Positions 1 to 7,404 of a stretch of 13,125 nucleotides of DNA are shown in pieces; positions within the stretch are counted from its first letter, which is position 1; each line of letters starts with the position of its first letter. A program made the translations under genes and the position numbers. The notes beneath the pieces were generated by a model, which was not told the DNA's origin, did no database searches, and saw only the letters and a program-made list of their open reading frames with translations. This stretch comes from an uncultured Collinsella sp. (lineage in GTDB: Bacteria; Actinomycetota; Coriobacteriia; Coriobacteriales; Coriobacteriaceae), in assembly GCA_900752475.1 (NCBI GenBank), contig CAADVJ010000162.1:1-13125 (forward strand), read 5' to 3'.

Positions 1-1
1 A

Positions 2-112
2 GCCGCAGCAGCACTCGCCGCAGCAGGCGCCGGCCTCGTCGCCTACAGCGCCCGCCGCACGGCGCTCGAAACCGACACCGCTGATGAGGTCAATTCGGAT
101 AGGCCTCGCTAG
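2..112 (+). CDS. C-terminal end of LPXTG-type surface protein (partial, runs off left edge)
   Basis: The window opens inside a reading frame that encodes 36 residues and stops at TAG 110-112. The visible part is an Ala/Gly/Leu/Val-rich hydrophobic stretch (about residues 1-17) followed by an Arg-Arg pair and a short polar tail rich in Asp and Glu. That is the usual end of a sortase-anchored protein: membrane span, then positive charges. The LPXTG motif itself would lie to the left of the window and cannot be seen. The other forward frames are less like a membrane segment. The polar tail of about 17 residues after the Arg pair is longer than in most such proteins. The family assignment is an inference from composition only. 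Confidence 0.5.
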   Translation, partial: AAAALAAAGAGLVAYSARRTALETDTADEVNSDRPR

Positions 113-161
113 CTCTCAGTTACCTTTGCGAGAGACGCCGACTCGGCTCATCGAACATCAA

Positions 162-197
162 AATGGGCTGGTTTTGGATACCCAGAGCCAGCCCATT
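162..197. terminator. Possible terminator hairpin after the surface-protein gene
   Basis: AATGGGCTGG (162-171) is an exact reverse complement of CCAGCCCATT (188-197), with a 16-base loop. It lies 49 bases after the stop codon at 112. There is no T-run after it on the plus strand, so it is only a candidate terminator; it could instead be a protein-binding dyad. Confidence 0.35.
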
Positions 198-335
198 ACG
201 CATTAGATGTCGTCAGAGGAGTCGAGTTCTGCCTCGAGCTTGGCACGCCGTCTTTTCGCCAACAATCCGCACGACACGTCTTCGACAGCGTATCCAACCG
301 CAAACGCAGCAAGACACATTCGGCCGTCTTCAAAC

Positions 336-410
336 TTACTCGGACAGAGCCGACTCGGTTTTGTCCGAGTAAACGAATCTCCATCGAACTCCGAACGATT
401 GTTCGATGGA
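336..410. repeat. Two adjacent perfect inverted repeats ahead of the parE-like gene
   Basis: TTACTCGGACA (336-346) pairs with TGTCCGAGTAA (362-372), and the loop contains a further small CCG/CGG stem. Eight bases later TCCATCGAAC (380-389) pairs with GTTCGATGGA (401-410) across an 11-base loop. Both are perfect. A short T-run (TTT, 411-413) follows the second hairpin, so the pair may act as an attenuator or terminator that insulates the operon. They may equally be operator sites just upstream of the probable -10 element at 445-450. Confidence 0.5.
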
Positions 411-444
411 TTTCGTGTTAGGTGGAATCGCCCAAGGGCTGGGC

Positions 445-450
445 TATGCT
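445..450 (+). promoter_or_regulatory. Possible -10 element (TATGCT) of the topoisomerase operon
   Basis: TATGCT lies 55 bases before the chosen start codon and fits the TANNNT pattern of actinobacterial -10 boxes. No good -35 hexamer sits at 16-18 bp upstream. It is the best promoter candidate seen between the hairpins and the gene, but the support is weak. Confidence 0.35.
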
Positions 451-504
451 ACCTTGACTATCTATATGACTAAAACGCAGCAAAGGAGCACCGAGAGAGC
501 GAGT

Positions 505-2502
505 ATGGCAAAAAACACCGCAAACTATGGTAACGACAGTATCCGCCAGCTCAAGGACGAGGAGCGCGTACGTCTGCGCCCCGCCGTTATCTTTGGCTCG
601 GACGGACTCGACGGTTGCGCGCATGCCGCCTTCGAGATCCTGTCCAACGCCGTTGACGAGGCGCGCCAGGGCTACGGCAAGCTCATCACCCTTACCGCCT
701 TTCGCGATGGCTCTATCCAGGTAGAGGACAACGGCCGCGGCTGCCCGCTCGACTGGAACCCTTCCGAGAAGCGCTTTAACTGGGAGCTCGTCTTTTGCGA
801 GCTCTACGCCGGCGGCAAATACAACAATAATCAGGGCGGCGACTACGACTTCTCACTCGGCACCAATGGCCTGGGCTCGTGCGCGACCCAGTACGCTTCC
901 GAGTACATGGACGTTACCGTCTGGCGTGACGGTAACAAGTACTCCTTACACTTTAAGAAGGGCAAGGTTGTCGGCACCAAGAAGAAGGCACTCGAGATTG
1001 AGCCCAGCGACGAGAACCGCACCGGCACCACTATCAAGTGGCGTCCCGATCTTGAGGTCTTTACCTCGATTAGCATTCCCCACGATTGGTATCGTGAGAC
1101 CATGCGCCGCCAGGCCGTGGTCAACGCCAACGTGACCTTCCGCCTGCGCATCGAGGGCGACGATGGCGAGTTTTCCGAAGAGGACTTTTGCTACCCCAAG
1201 GGCATCGAGGACTACGTGCTCGAGAAGGTCGGTACCGACTACCTTACCGAACCCTTCTTTATCGAGGCCGACCGTCGCGGTCGCGATCGCGAGGACCTGC
1301 CCGATTATAACGTAAAAATCACCGCGTGCATGTGCTTCTCGCGCACCTTCATGATGCAGGAGTACTACCACAACTCATCGTGGCTCGAGAACGGCGGCTC
1401 GCCGGAGAAAGCGGCTCGTAGTGCTCTGACCAGCGCCATCGATGCCTACATTAAGCAACAGGGCAAGTACAACAAAAACGAGAGCGGCATTAAGTGGCAG
1501 GACGTCCAGGACTGTCTGGTACTAGTGACCAACTGCTTCTCCACCCAGACGTCTTACGAAAACCAGACTAAGAAGGCCATCAACAACCGCTTTATCCAGC
1601 AGGCCATGACTGCCTTCTTTAAGGAGCGCCTCTCGACCTACTTGATCGAGAACAAGGACGCCGCCAATAAGATTATGGAGCAGGTGCTCATCAACAAGCG
1701 CTCACGCGAGAACGCCGAAAAGACGCGCCAGAGCATCAAGACCAACCTGCAGCAGAAGACCGACATGGCCAACCGCGTGCAGAAATTCATCGACTGCCGC
1801 TCCAAGGACAAGAGCCGTCGCGAGATCTATATCGTAGAGGGCGACTCGGCAGCGGGCGCCATTCGCACCTCGCGCGATGCCGAGTTCCAGGGCGTTATGC
1901 CCGTCCGCGGCAAGATTCTCAACTGCCTGAAGGAGGACTATCCGCGCATCTTTAAGTCCGACATCATCATGGACCTTATGCGCGTGCTGGGCTGCGGTGT
2001 GGAGATCAAGGACAAGCGCATCAAGAACCTGGGCGCCTTTGACCTGGACAACCTCAACTGGAACAAGGTCATCATTTGTACGGATGCCGACGTCGATGGT
2101 TACCACATCCGCACGCTCGTGCTCACCATGCTCTACCGCCTGGTGCCCACGCTTATCGACGAGGGTTACGTGTATATCGCCGAGTCGCCGCTCTACGAGA
2201 TCAACTGCAAAGAAAAGACCTACTTTGCCTACACCGAGCTCGAGAAGAACGGCATCCTCAAAGAGATCGGCGACCAGAAGTGTTCCATCAACCGCTCCAA
2301 GGGTCTTGGTGAGAACGATCCGGACATGATGTGGCTCACCACCATGAACCCCGAGACGCGCCGCCTGATCAAGGTGGAGCCCGAGGACGTCACCAAGATG
2401 GAGACCATGTTCAACCTGTTGCTGGGCAACGACGAGGCAGGCCGCAAGCGCCATATCTCGGAGCACGGCAAGGAATACCTGGACCAGCTGGACCTGCAGT
2501 AG
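505..2502 (+). CDS. parE: Type IIA DNA topoisomerase subunit B (ParE/GyrB-like, clostridial divergent type)
   Basis: This 665-residue protein is the ATPase/TOPRIM subunit of a DNA gyrase or topoisomerase IV that cleaves and passes duplex DNA in the cytoplasm. The GHKL ATPase domain fills about residues 30-220: N-box E44..N48 with DEA at 51-53, D75NGRG79, and the lid-region motif NGLGSCATQY at 121-130. The QTK loop lysine is K356. The TOPRIM domain shows EGDSAAG at 445-451 and the metal-binding DADVD at 527-531; RSKGLGE is at 598-604. The whole protein matches the divergent topoisomerase type I know from Clostridia rather than canonical GyrB, so gyrase versus topoisomerase IV cannot be settled here. 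The frame is open upstream to 406, but the ATG at 505 is preferred because the conserved region begins soon after it and AAGGAG (483-488) precedes it, although at a long 16-base spacing. The subunit A gene follows after 45 bases. Confidence 0.93.
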   Translation: MAKNTANYGNDSIRQLKDEERVRLRPAVIFGSDGLDGCAHAAFEILSNAVDEARQGYGKLITLTAFRDGSIQVEDNGRGCPLDWNPSEKRFNWELVFCELYAGGKYNNNQGGDYDFSLGTNGLGSCATQYASEYMDVTVWRDGNKYSLHFKKGKVVGTKKKALEIEPSDENRTGTTIKWRPDLEVFTSISIPHDWYRETMRRQAVVNANVTFRLRIEGDDGEFSEEDFCYPKGIEDYVLEKVGTDYLTEPFFIEADRRGRDREDLPDYNVKITACMCFSRTFMMQEYYHNSSWLENGGSPEKAARSALTSAIDAYIKQQGKYNKNESGIKWQDVQDCLVLVTNCFSTQTSYENQTKKAINNRFIQQAMTAFFKERLSTYLIENKDAANKIMEQVLINKRSRENAEKTRQSIKTNLQQKTDMANRVQKFIDCRSKDKSRREIYIVEGDSAAGAIRTSRDAEFQGVMPVRGKILNCLKEDYPRIFKSDIIMDLMRVLGCGVEIKDKRIKNLGAFDLDNLNWNKVIICTDADVDGYHIRTLVLTMLYRLVPTLIDEGYVYIAESPLYEINCKEKTYFAYTELEKNGILKEIGDQKCSINRSKGLGENDPDMMWLTTMNPETRRLIKVEPEDVTKMETMFNLLLGNDEAGRKRHISEHGKEYLDQLDLQ

Positions 2503-2547
2503 CAGCAAATCGATAACGACGGCCCATAAGAAGTTCAAGAGGATATC

Positions 2548-4788
2548 GTGGCAAAGAAGAAGACGAAGAACCAGCCAAAGAAAAAGCAGGTTAACGCCGA
2601 GAACGTCATCGGCCTGCACTCCGAGGTCACCGATCAGCCGATCACGCAGACGCTCGAGGTCAACTACATGCCCTACGCCATGAGCGTCAACGTCTCGCGT
2701 GCGTTCCCCGAGATCGACGGCTTTAAGCCCTCGCACCGCAAGCTGCTCTACACCATGTACAAGATGGGTCTGCTCAAGGGCGAGCGCCAGAAGAGCGCCA
2801 ACATCGTGGGCCAGACCATGAAGCTCAACCCGCACGGCGACGCCGCGATCTACGAGACGATGGTGCGTCTGGCAACCGGCAACGAGGCGTTGCTCGCACC
2901 GTTCGTTGAGTCGAAGGGCAACTTTGGCAAGTATTATTCGGGCGACTTGAGCTACGCCGCTTCGCGTTACACCGAGGCCAAGCTCTCCCCCATCAGCGCC
3001 GAGATCTTCAAGGACATCGACAAGGACCCAGTCGACTTCGTCGACAGCTACGACGGCGCCATGAAGGAGCCGCGCCTGCTGCCCACCACGTTCCCCAACA
3101 TCCTTGTCTCGGCCAACAAGGGCATCGGCGTCGCCATGGCTTCTGACATCTGCGGTTTCAACCTCAACGAGGTCTGCACCGCCACCATGCACTACCTGCA
3201 GGATCCCGACTGCGACCTGCTCGAGTACATGCCCATGCCCGACTTCTCGACCGGCGGCGAGATCATCTACCGCCGCGAGGAGATGGAGAAGATCGTCGAG
3301 ACCGGTCTTGGCAGCTTCCAGATTCGCTCCCGCTGGCGCTGGATTCCCGAAGAGCGCATCATCGAGGTCTACGAGATCCCCTACACCACCAAGACCGATG
3401 TCATCATCGAGCGCATCGTCAAGCTCTCCAAAGAGGGCAAGGTCAAAGAGATCGCCGACATCCGCGACGAGACCGACCTCTCGGGCCTGCGCATCGCCAT
3501 CGACCTTAAGCGCGGCGTCGACCCCGACAAGCTCATGGCCAAGCTCTATCGCTCGACCACGCTGCAGGATTCGTTCTCGTGCAACTTCAACGTGCTGGTC
3601 GATGGTTACCCTCGCGTTATGGGCGTGCGCCAGATTCTGCACGAGTGGGTCAAGTGGCGTATTGAGTCCACGCGTCGCCGCATTAACTTTGACCTGGGCA
3701 AAAAGTCCGAGCGCCTGCACCTGCTGCACGGCCTCGAGGCGATCTTGCTCGACATCGACAAGGCCATCGCCATCATCCGCGGCACCAAGCTCGAAGCCGA
3801 GGTCGTGCCCAACCTTATGAAGGGTTTCGACATCGACGAGACCCAGGCCGAGTTTGTTGCCGAGCTTAAGCTCCGCAACATCAACGAGGAGTACATCCTC
3901 AACCGCACCAAGGACATTGCCAAGCTTGAGGGCGAGATTGCCGAGCTTGAGGAGATCCTCTCCAGCGAGGAGAACATCAAGAAGGTCATCAGCGACGAGC
4001 TGGCCGCGGTCAACAAGAAGTACGTGATGCCGCGCCGCACGGGCAGGATCGAGCCCCACGAGGTCATCGAGGTAAGTCTGGAGCCCGAGGTCGAGGAGTA
4101 CCCGGTTACCATCATGCTCTCGCGCGATGGCTATCTTAAGAAGATGACGGACCGCGTGCTCAAGAAGGCGACCACGCTCAAGTACAAGGACGGCGACAAA
4201 CCCTTTATCGAGTTCCCGTCCTCCAATACGCACGAGCTGCTCGTGTTTACCAACAAGAGCCAGGTGTATAAGTGCAAAGTCGCGGCGTTTGAGGATACCA
4301 AGTCGGCACAGCTGGGCTCGTACCTGCCGACCGATCTCGAGATGGAACCCGACGAGAGCGTCATCTGGGTCATCGACCCCGAGGACTACAAGGCCGACGT
4401 GCTGTTTGTCTTTGAGAACGGCCGCGTGGTGCGCGTCGCGCTTTCTGGATACGTCACCAAGACCAACCGCAAGCGCCTCAAGAACGCCATTTACGGTGGC
4501 AGCAAGCTGCTGTATGCCCAGGTACTCAAGGAAGATCGCGACATCGCGCTGGTCTCGAGCGACTATCGTTTGATGAACTTCAACACGTCGTTGCTCAAGA
4601 CCAAGACGACAACCAACACGCAGGGCGTCCAAGCCTTTACGGCCAAGAAGGGCCGCTCGGTCACCACCGTCGGCACAACCGAGGAGATTCTTGGCGCCGG
4701 CGTCTCGGCCGAGAAGTTCACCGCACAGAGCCTGCCTTCTGCCGGTGCCCTCATGAAGGAAAACGACATGCCGAGTCTGTTTGACTAG
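2548..4788 (+). CDS. parC: Type IIA DNA topoisomerase subunit A (ParC/GyrA-like, clostridial divergent type)
   Basis: This 746-residue protein is the DNA-cleaving partner of the preceding subunit. It starts at GTG 2548, with AGAGGA five to eight bases upstream. The N-terminus is Lys-rich (about residues 1-13). The winged-helix region carries the quinolone-determining segment HGDAAIYETMVR (96-107), and RYT (140-142) supplies the catalytic Tyr141. A tower and coiled-coil region runs to about residue 500 and contains a charged helical stretch near 445-485. The C-terminal beta-pinwheel is visible as repeated blades from about 520 to 700. A canonical GyrA box (QRRGGKG) is not seen, so a role closer to topoisomerase IV (decatenation) is likelier than supercoiling, but this is inference. 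The position of GyrA Ser83 is Ala99 and that of Asp87 is Glu103. The gene lies in one operon with the B subunit and ends before a strong hairpin. Confidence 0.93.
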   Translation: MAKKKTKNQPKKKQVNAENVIGLHSEVTDQPITQTLEVNYMPYAMSVNVSRAFPEIDGFKPSHRKLLYTMYKMGLLKGERQKSANIVGQTMKLNPHGDAAIYETMVRLATGNEALLAPFVESKGNFGKYYSGDLSYAASRYTEAKLSPISAEIFKDIDKDPVDFVDSYDGAMKEPRLLPTTFPNILVSANKGIGVAMASDICGFNLNEVCTATMHYLQDPDCDLLEYMPMPDFSTGGEIIYRREEMEKIVETGLGSFQIRSRWRWIPEERIIEVYEIPYTTKTDVIIERIVKLSKEGKVKEIADIRDETDLSGLRIAIDLKRGVDPDKLMAKLYRSTTLQDSFSCNFNVLVDGYPRVMGVRQILHEWVKWRIESTRRRINFDLGKKSERLHLLHGLEAILLDIDKAIAIIRGTKLEAEVVPNLMKGFDIDETQAEFVAELKLRNINEEYILNRTKDIAKLEGEIAELEEILSSEENIKKVISDELAAVNKKYVMPRRTGRIEPHEVIEVSLEPEVEEYPVTIMLSRDGYLKKMTDRVLKKATTLKYKDGDKPFIEFPSSNTHELLVFTNKSQVYKCKVAAFEDTKSAQLGSYLPTDLEMEPDESVIWVIDPEDYKADVLFVFENGRVVRVALSGYVTKTNRKRLKNAIYGGSKLLYAQVLKEDRDIALVSSDYRLMNFNTSLLKTKTTTNTQGVQAFTAKKGRSVTTVGTTEEILGAGVSAEKFTAQSLPSAGALMKENDMPSLFD

Positions 4789-4821
4789 GACGACGGCAGC
4801 CAAACCGTCATGGTTTTACAA

Positions 4822-4874
4822 TGCAGCGGGGCCCGGAGCGCAGCAACATCGCGCTCCGGGCCCCGCTCGTTGCA
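4822..4874 (+). terminator. Strong GC-rich hairpin at the end of the topoisomerase operon
   Basis: A perfect 17-bp stem joins 4825-4841 and 4851-4867 across a 9-base loop, and TGCA at 4822-4825 and 4871-4874 can extend it past a small bulge. It begins 34 bases after the stop of the A subunit. There is no T-run on the plus side, so it is either a factor-dependent terminator or an mRNA-protecting 3' hairpin; position and stability favour an end-of-operon role. Confidence 0.6.
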
Positions 4875-4944
4875 ACGTAGTCGGAATAATAGGAATCCCC
4901 GTTTTTCACTCCTGCAATCCCGCGGCACAAGACATGTTAAACCG

Positions 4945-5001
4945 TTAGCAAAACTTGCAAAAATTAGCAAAAGTTGCAAAAACTAGCAAAACCTGCAAAG
5001 G
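4945..5001 (+). repeat. Three 19-bp direct repeats forming six phased A-tracts
   Basis: Three tandem copies of a 19-base unit (4945-4963, 4964-4982, 4983-5001) each consist of two half-units of the form TNGCAAAA. The six GC steps fall at 4948, 4957, 4967, 4976, 4986 and 4995, alternately 9 and 10 bases apart. A-tracts repeated at this spacing are expected to bend DNA. The array runs directly into the ribosome binding site (AAAGGGG, 4998-5004) and the ATG at 5009 of the degraded ATPase gene, so it is probably that gene's operator or promoter region. The first two copies differ at one base only; the third has more changes. Confidence 0.85.
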
Positions 5002-5008
5002 GGCCACC

Positions 5009-5476
5009 ATGGATCGCAGCAAATGTCTCCGCCATGCCAGGCATGCTCGAAGATATTATCGAGCGAACCAAAGAAGCGGCAGATAGCCGCCTCTCATAGT
5101 CTCGCGCGTGCATAAGCGGCGTTCAGATTGAGCCAGTCGGCATCGATTGGACATATGCTCAGGAGACTCAGGGTAACTGGCGCACGGGCATGAATGGCGT
5201 CTTCAGGCAACTCGAGAAGCATGACGTCGGGCTTCTCTCGAAACGACCTATCGGGAGCTTTCCGATAAAGACATTGAGTTTTTGCTCGCGATGCTGCCCG
5301 ATTCTGGCCCCAGCAGGGTCTCGGAGATAGCCAAACGCATGGGCGTCGCCAGCAACTACGCAAGCCAATACAAACGCCGCCTCCTGGAGGACGGCGTCAT
5401 CGGAGAGCGCGGGCGTGGTCTCGTTGGCTTTGACATCCCCGCGTTCAGGGAATTCTTGAACGAGAAGGCGTTTTAG
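5009..5476 (+). pseudogene. Fossil of an AAA-type ATPase with C-terminal winged helix
   Basis: Three pieces of one protein appear in the right order but in different frames. First, ATG 5009 gives MDRSK, the sort of start seen in ATPases that continue with NPFTP. Next, from about 5025 to 5240 another frame reads VSAMPGMLEDIIERTKEAA, then meets a TAG at 5097-5099, then continues with GIDWTYAQETQGNW and QLEKHDVGLL, the region before Walker B. Last, from about 5237 to 5476 a third stretch reads TYRELSDKDIEFL and a winged-helix end (SRVSEIAKRMGVASNYASQY). The Walker A segment and the Walker B to sensor segment are missing, which implies two deletions plus a nonsense mutation. A good ribosome binding site (AAAGGGG) and the upstream repeat array are intact. 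The family name rests on recalled resemblance, not on a search. Confidence 0.7.
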
Positions 5477-5506
5477 CACACCGGAATTGTCCGCGGGAGC
5501 ATCGTT

Positions 5507-5587
5507 GCATGGCAATCAGCAATCCTCTTGATAAGGACAGCAAGCATTTCCACCAACACCGATTGCCATGCGTTCTTCTTGTCCTTA
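5507..5587. repeat. Interlocked inverted repeats between the ATPase fossil and the reductase gene
   Basis: GCATGGCAATC (5507-5517) is an exact reverse complement of GATTGCCATGC (5561-5571). A second pair, TAAGGACAGCAAG (5532-5544) and CTTCTTGTCCTTA (5575-5587), is complementary at 11 of 13 positions. The order is A-B-A'-B', so the two stems interlock like a pseudoknot or exclude one another. The last arm overlaps the stop codon of the minus-strand reductase gene, so the element may shape the 3' end of that transcript. No T-run marks it as a plain terminator. Confidence 0.5.
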
Positions 5588-6115
5588 GGCGAGCTTGCGA
5601 GCGAGCTCTCGCACCTCTTTCAACTTGGGCGACGATGCCATGCTGTCGCGCTCGGTCATACCGCTGATGGCGACAATGCCCTGGTCCTCCCACTTGCAGT
5701 ACGCACAGGTCGACTTGTACATAGCGATCGCCGCATCATAGACGCCCTCGCTGTGGCTATCGAGTAAAAGGGCCGTCTTGGTGAACGGGAAGCCCGTAGC
5801 ACCGAAGGCGTATAGGCGATCGATGGCGGCCTTCTCCTGCGCAGTGATATCAAACCAGTAGATAGGCGAAGCGAAGACAACCATGTCGGCGTCTTTCAGC
5901 GACTCGATCACGTTGGCCATGTCATCCTTCTGCACGCAAGTGCCCTCGTGGGCGAAGCAATACTGACACCCCAGACAACCAGCGATTTTCTTACTGGCAA
6001 CGCGGATGACCTCGACCGTATGGCCACCCTCACGCGCGGTCTCAGCAAACGCCTCGACCATGGTGTCGGTATTGGCGCCCTTGCGCGGGCTACCGCTCAA
6101 TACAACGATATTCAT
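5585..6115 (-). CDS. Flavodoxin-like NAD(P)H-dependent FMN reductase / iron-sulfur flavoprotein family
   Basis: The 176-residue protein has the flavodoxin-like fold of small FMN reductases. Near the N-terminus, SGSPRKGANTD (7-17) is the phosphate-binding loop for FMN. It is followed by a compact cysteine cluster (C47, C50, C53, C60), as in the iron-sulfur flavoprotein branch, and SPIYW (83-87) on the flavin's isoalloxazine side. The expected role is two-electron reduction of a quinone, nitro compound or similar acceptor in the cytoplasm. The start at 6115 follows AAGGGAG about six bases upstream. A 7-bp hairpin (6133-6139 with 6146-6152) stands just upstream in the leader. The gene is alone on its strand, between the ATPase fossil and a surface-protein gene. 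It is clearly related to the reductase at 9741-10280. The exact substrate is unknown. Confidence 0.85.
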   Translation of the reverse strand: MNIVVLSGSPRKGANTDTMVEAFAETAREGGHTVEVIRVASKKIAGCLGCQYCFAHEGTCVQKDDMANVIESLKDADMVVFASPIYWFDITAQEKAAIDRLYAFGATGFPFTKTALLLDSHSEGVYDAAIAMYKSTCAYCKWEDQGIVAISGMTERDSMASSPKLKEVRELARKLA

Positions 6116-6436
6116 AAGAATCTCCCTTCTTCATGCCGCAGGCGCGCGGCATACATTTCGTTGTAACCAAAACGGATGGAGCTATTCAGTCGTCTGTAGA
6201 TCGCATCTCTCGTTCGTGTTCTCTAGACACAATCTCATTGCCTGATAACTCCTCGGCCACCTTGATTCTCTCTCCGAGAATTGAACAGCAAATCGTTGCT
6301 CGCAAAGTATCGACTGTGAGAAAATTAGCTTGAGCTTTCTCCCTGCTCGCATAAGCGTTCGCGTGAAAGAGTCTAGCCGCATCGGCCAGGCGCAATATAG
6401 ATCCGCGGAAACCGGCCTACGAACAAGGAGCGTCTT
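6116..6436. other. Divergent intergenic region without a clear gene
   Basis: This 321-base gap separates the minus-strand reductase from the plus-strand surface protein and must hold both promoters. Seen in it are a perfect 7-bp hairpin (6133-6139 with 6146-6152) in the reductase leader and a short open frame ending at 6333. The end of that frame (PRIEQQIVARK) faintly recalls the conserved C-terminal part of HsdS proteins. No convincing -35/-10 pair was found; CAATATAGAT near 6390 is the best -10-like stretch for the surface-protein gene. Confidence 0.5.
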
Positions 6437-7357
6437 ATGTATGGACAGCATGTTGCACCGCAGACCCATAACAAACGGACTGGCCTGTCTATCCGCGACG
6501 TCAAGCGTCATGCAGACGCCAGAATCGCCGCCTTCGGAGTAAGCATTCTTGTGGCAGGACTGCTTTTGCTACCCTGCGCAGCACTGGCGACAGAAATGCC
6601 CGAAACCGATGTCGCAGCACCCATTACCTGCGACGAAGCCAACGCAGAAGGCAGCCTCACAGCTACCACCGTTGTCGACCATAACTATGACCTGGAGCTC
6701 CCTCCTGCCTTCATGTTGGTCCAGAATGAGGCGTTTGTATACGATTTCCCCGACAAACCAGAGGACTTCATCTACGGGCTTAACGACACCGTCCTTCTCT
6801 TCAAGGTCGACACCGATACCGAAGGCCTTATAAAAACCGAGAACCCCAAAGAGGCCAGCGTCTCTATTGCCCTGACCATGATCGACAATCACGTTAGAGC
6901 AACCGCTGTCTTTACAGGCGGCTACGCCGACGACCAAATCCCTTACAGACTGAACCTCACCAGCTCAACCCGCCTTGGCACACACGTTGACCGCGACTTC
7001 GACAGCGAGCAGGGGATTATGCACGAGACGCGGCACGATTACTACATCCGCTACGTCTTCGACAGCGACGTGCACTTGATTGCAACCGATACGAGCGGTT
7101 CCAAACCCGATCCAAGTGTTAAACCGAGCCCAGAGGTCAAACCCGAACCGGAAACCAAGCCCGACCCCACACCGCAGCCCAAGACAGAAAAGCCCGCGGC
7201 AAATCCCGTTTCCACCAAGGCAGTAACGGCAGTTAAACCAGCCGAGACCACCCTACCCGCGACGGGCGACAACAGCGCGATAGCGGCAGCCCTGAATGTT
7301 GCCGGTGGTGTAGTCGCGGCAGTTGGCATTTCTGCAACAAGGCGTCGCAACCGCTAG
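6437..7357 (+). CDS. LPATG cell-wall-anchored surface protein with Pro/Lys-rich stalk
   Basis: The 306-residue protein is exported and probably anchored to peptidoglycan by a class-type sortase. A 29-residue basic N-region precedes a hydrophobic signal segment (about 30-46), with probable cleavage after ALA at 49-51. The exposed domain (about 52-221) is Asp/Glu-rich and matches no family I recognise. Next comes a repeating KPDP/KPSPE/KPEPE wall-spanning stalk (about 223-252), then LPATGD (273-278), a membrane span, and RRRNR at the C-terminus. The start at 6437 is well placed six bases after AAGGAG. The long N-region is unusual. It may serve adhesion or substrate binding at the surface, but nothing in the sequence names a ligand. 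Confidence 0.9.
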   Translation: MYGQHVAPQTHNKRTGLSIRDVKRHADARIAAFGVSILVAGLLLLPCAALATEMPETDVAAPITCDEANAEGSLTATTVVDHNYDLELPPAFMLVQNEAFVYDFPDKPEDFIYGLNDTVLLFKVDTDTEGLIKTENPKEASVSIALTMIDNHVRATAVFTGGYADDQIPYRLNLTSSTRLGTHVDRDFDSEQGIMHETRHDYYIRYVFDSDVHLIATDTSGSKPDPSVKPSPEVKPEPETKPDPTPQPKTEKPAANPVSTKAVTAVKPAETTLPATGDNSAIAAALNVAGGVVAAVGISATRRRNR

Positions 7358-7404
7358 CCAGCATTTCGTACCCCGCAGACAAAGCTCTATCCCCGCTCCG
7401 ATGA

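Larger units (their letters stand above)
113..504. other. Gene-free leader upstream of the topoisomerase operon, with three inverted repeats
   Basis: No convincing coding frame lies here; the short open frames overlap in all directions and resemble nothing known to me. The stretch holds three perfect inverted repeats: 162-171 with 188-197 (10 bp), 336-346 with 362-372 (11 bp), and 380-389 with 401-410 (10 bp). Two short words, GCCGACTCGG (137-146 and 349-358) and CATCGAAC (149-156 and 382-389), occur twice in the same order, which suggests a partial internal duplication. The first hairpin may end transcription of the upstream surface-protein gene. The last two sit just before the probable promoter of the downstream operon. 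Confidence 0.6.

Noticed and set aside
406..504. N-terminal extension of the topoisomerase B subunit
   Set aside because: The extra 33 residues would run through the probable promoter and part of an inverted repeat, and the family starts near residue 1 of the shorter form.
1702..4803. Minus-strand open frame of 1033 codons antisense to both topoisomerase genes
   Set aside because: Its composition (many Leu, Val, Asp, His) is the mirror of the GC-biased codons of the plus-strand genes, it spans the gap between them, and it shows no domain; the plus strand has clear motifs throughout.
4945..5001. CRISPR array
   Set aside because: Units are 19 bp with no unique spacers and no cas genes; they are simple tandem repeats next to a start codon.
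6250..6333. HsdS-like tail (PRIEQQIVARK) on the plus strand
   Set aside because: Only about ten residues resemble the family, and nothing around them supports it; too short to claim.
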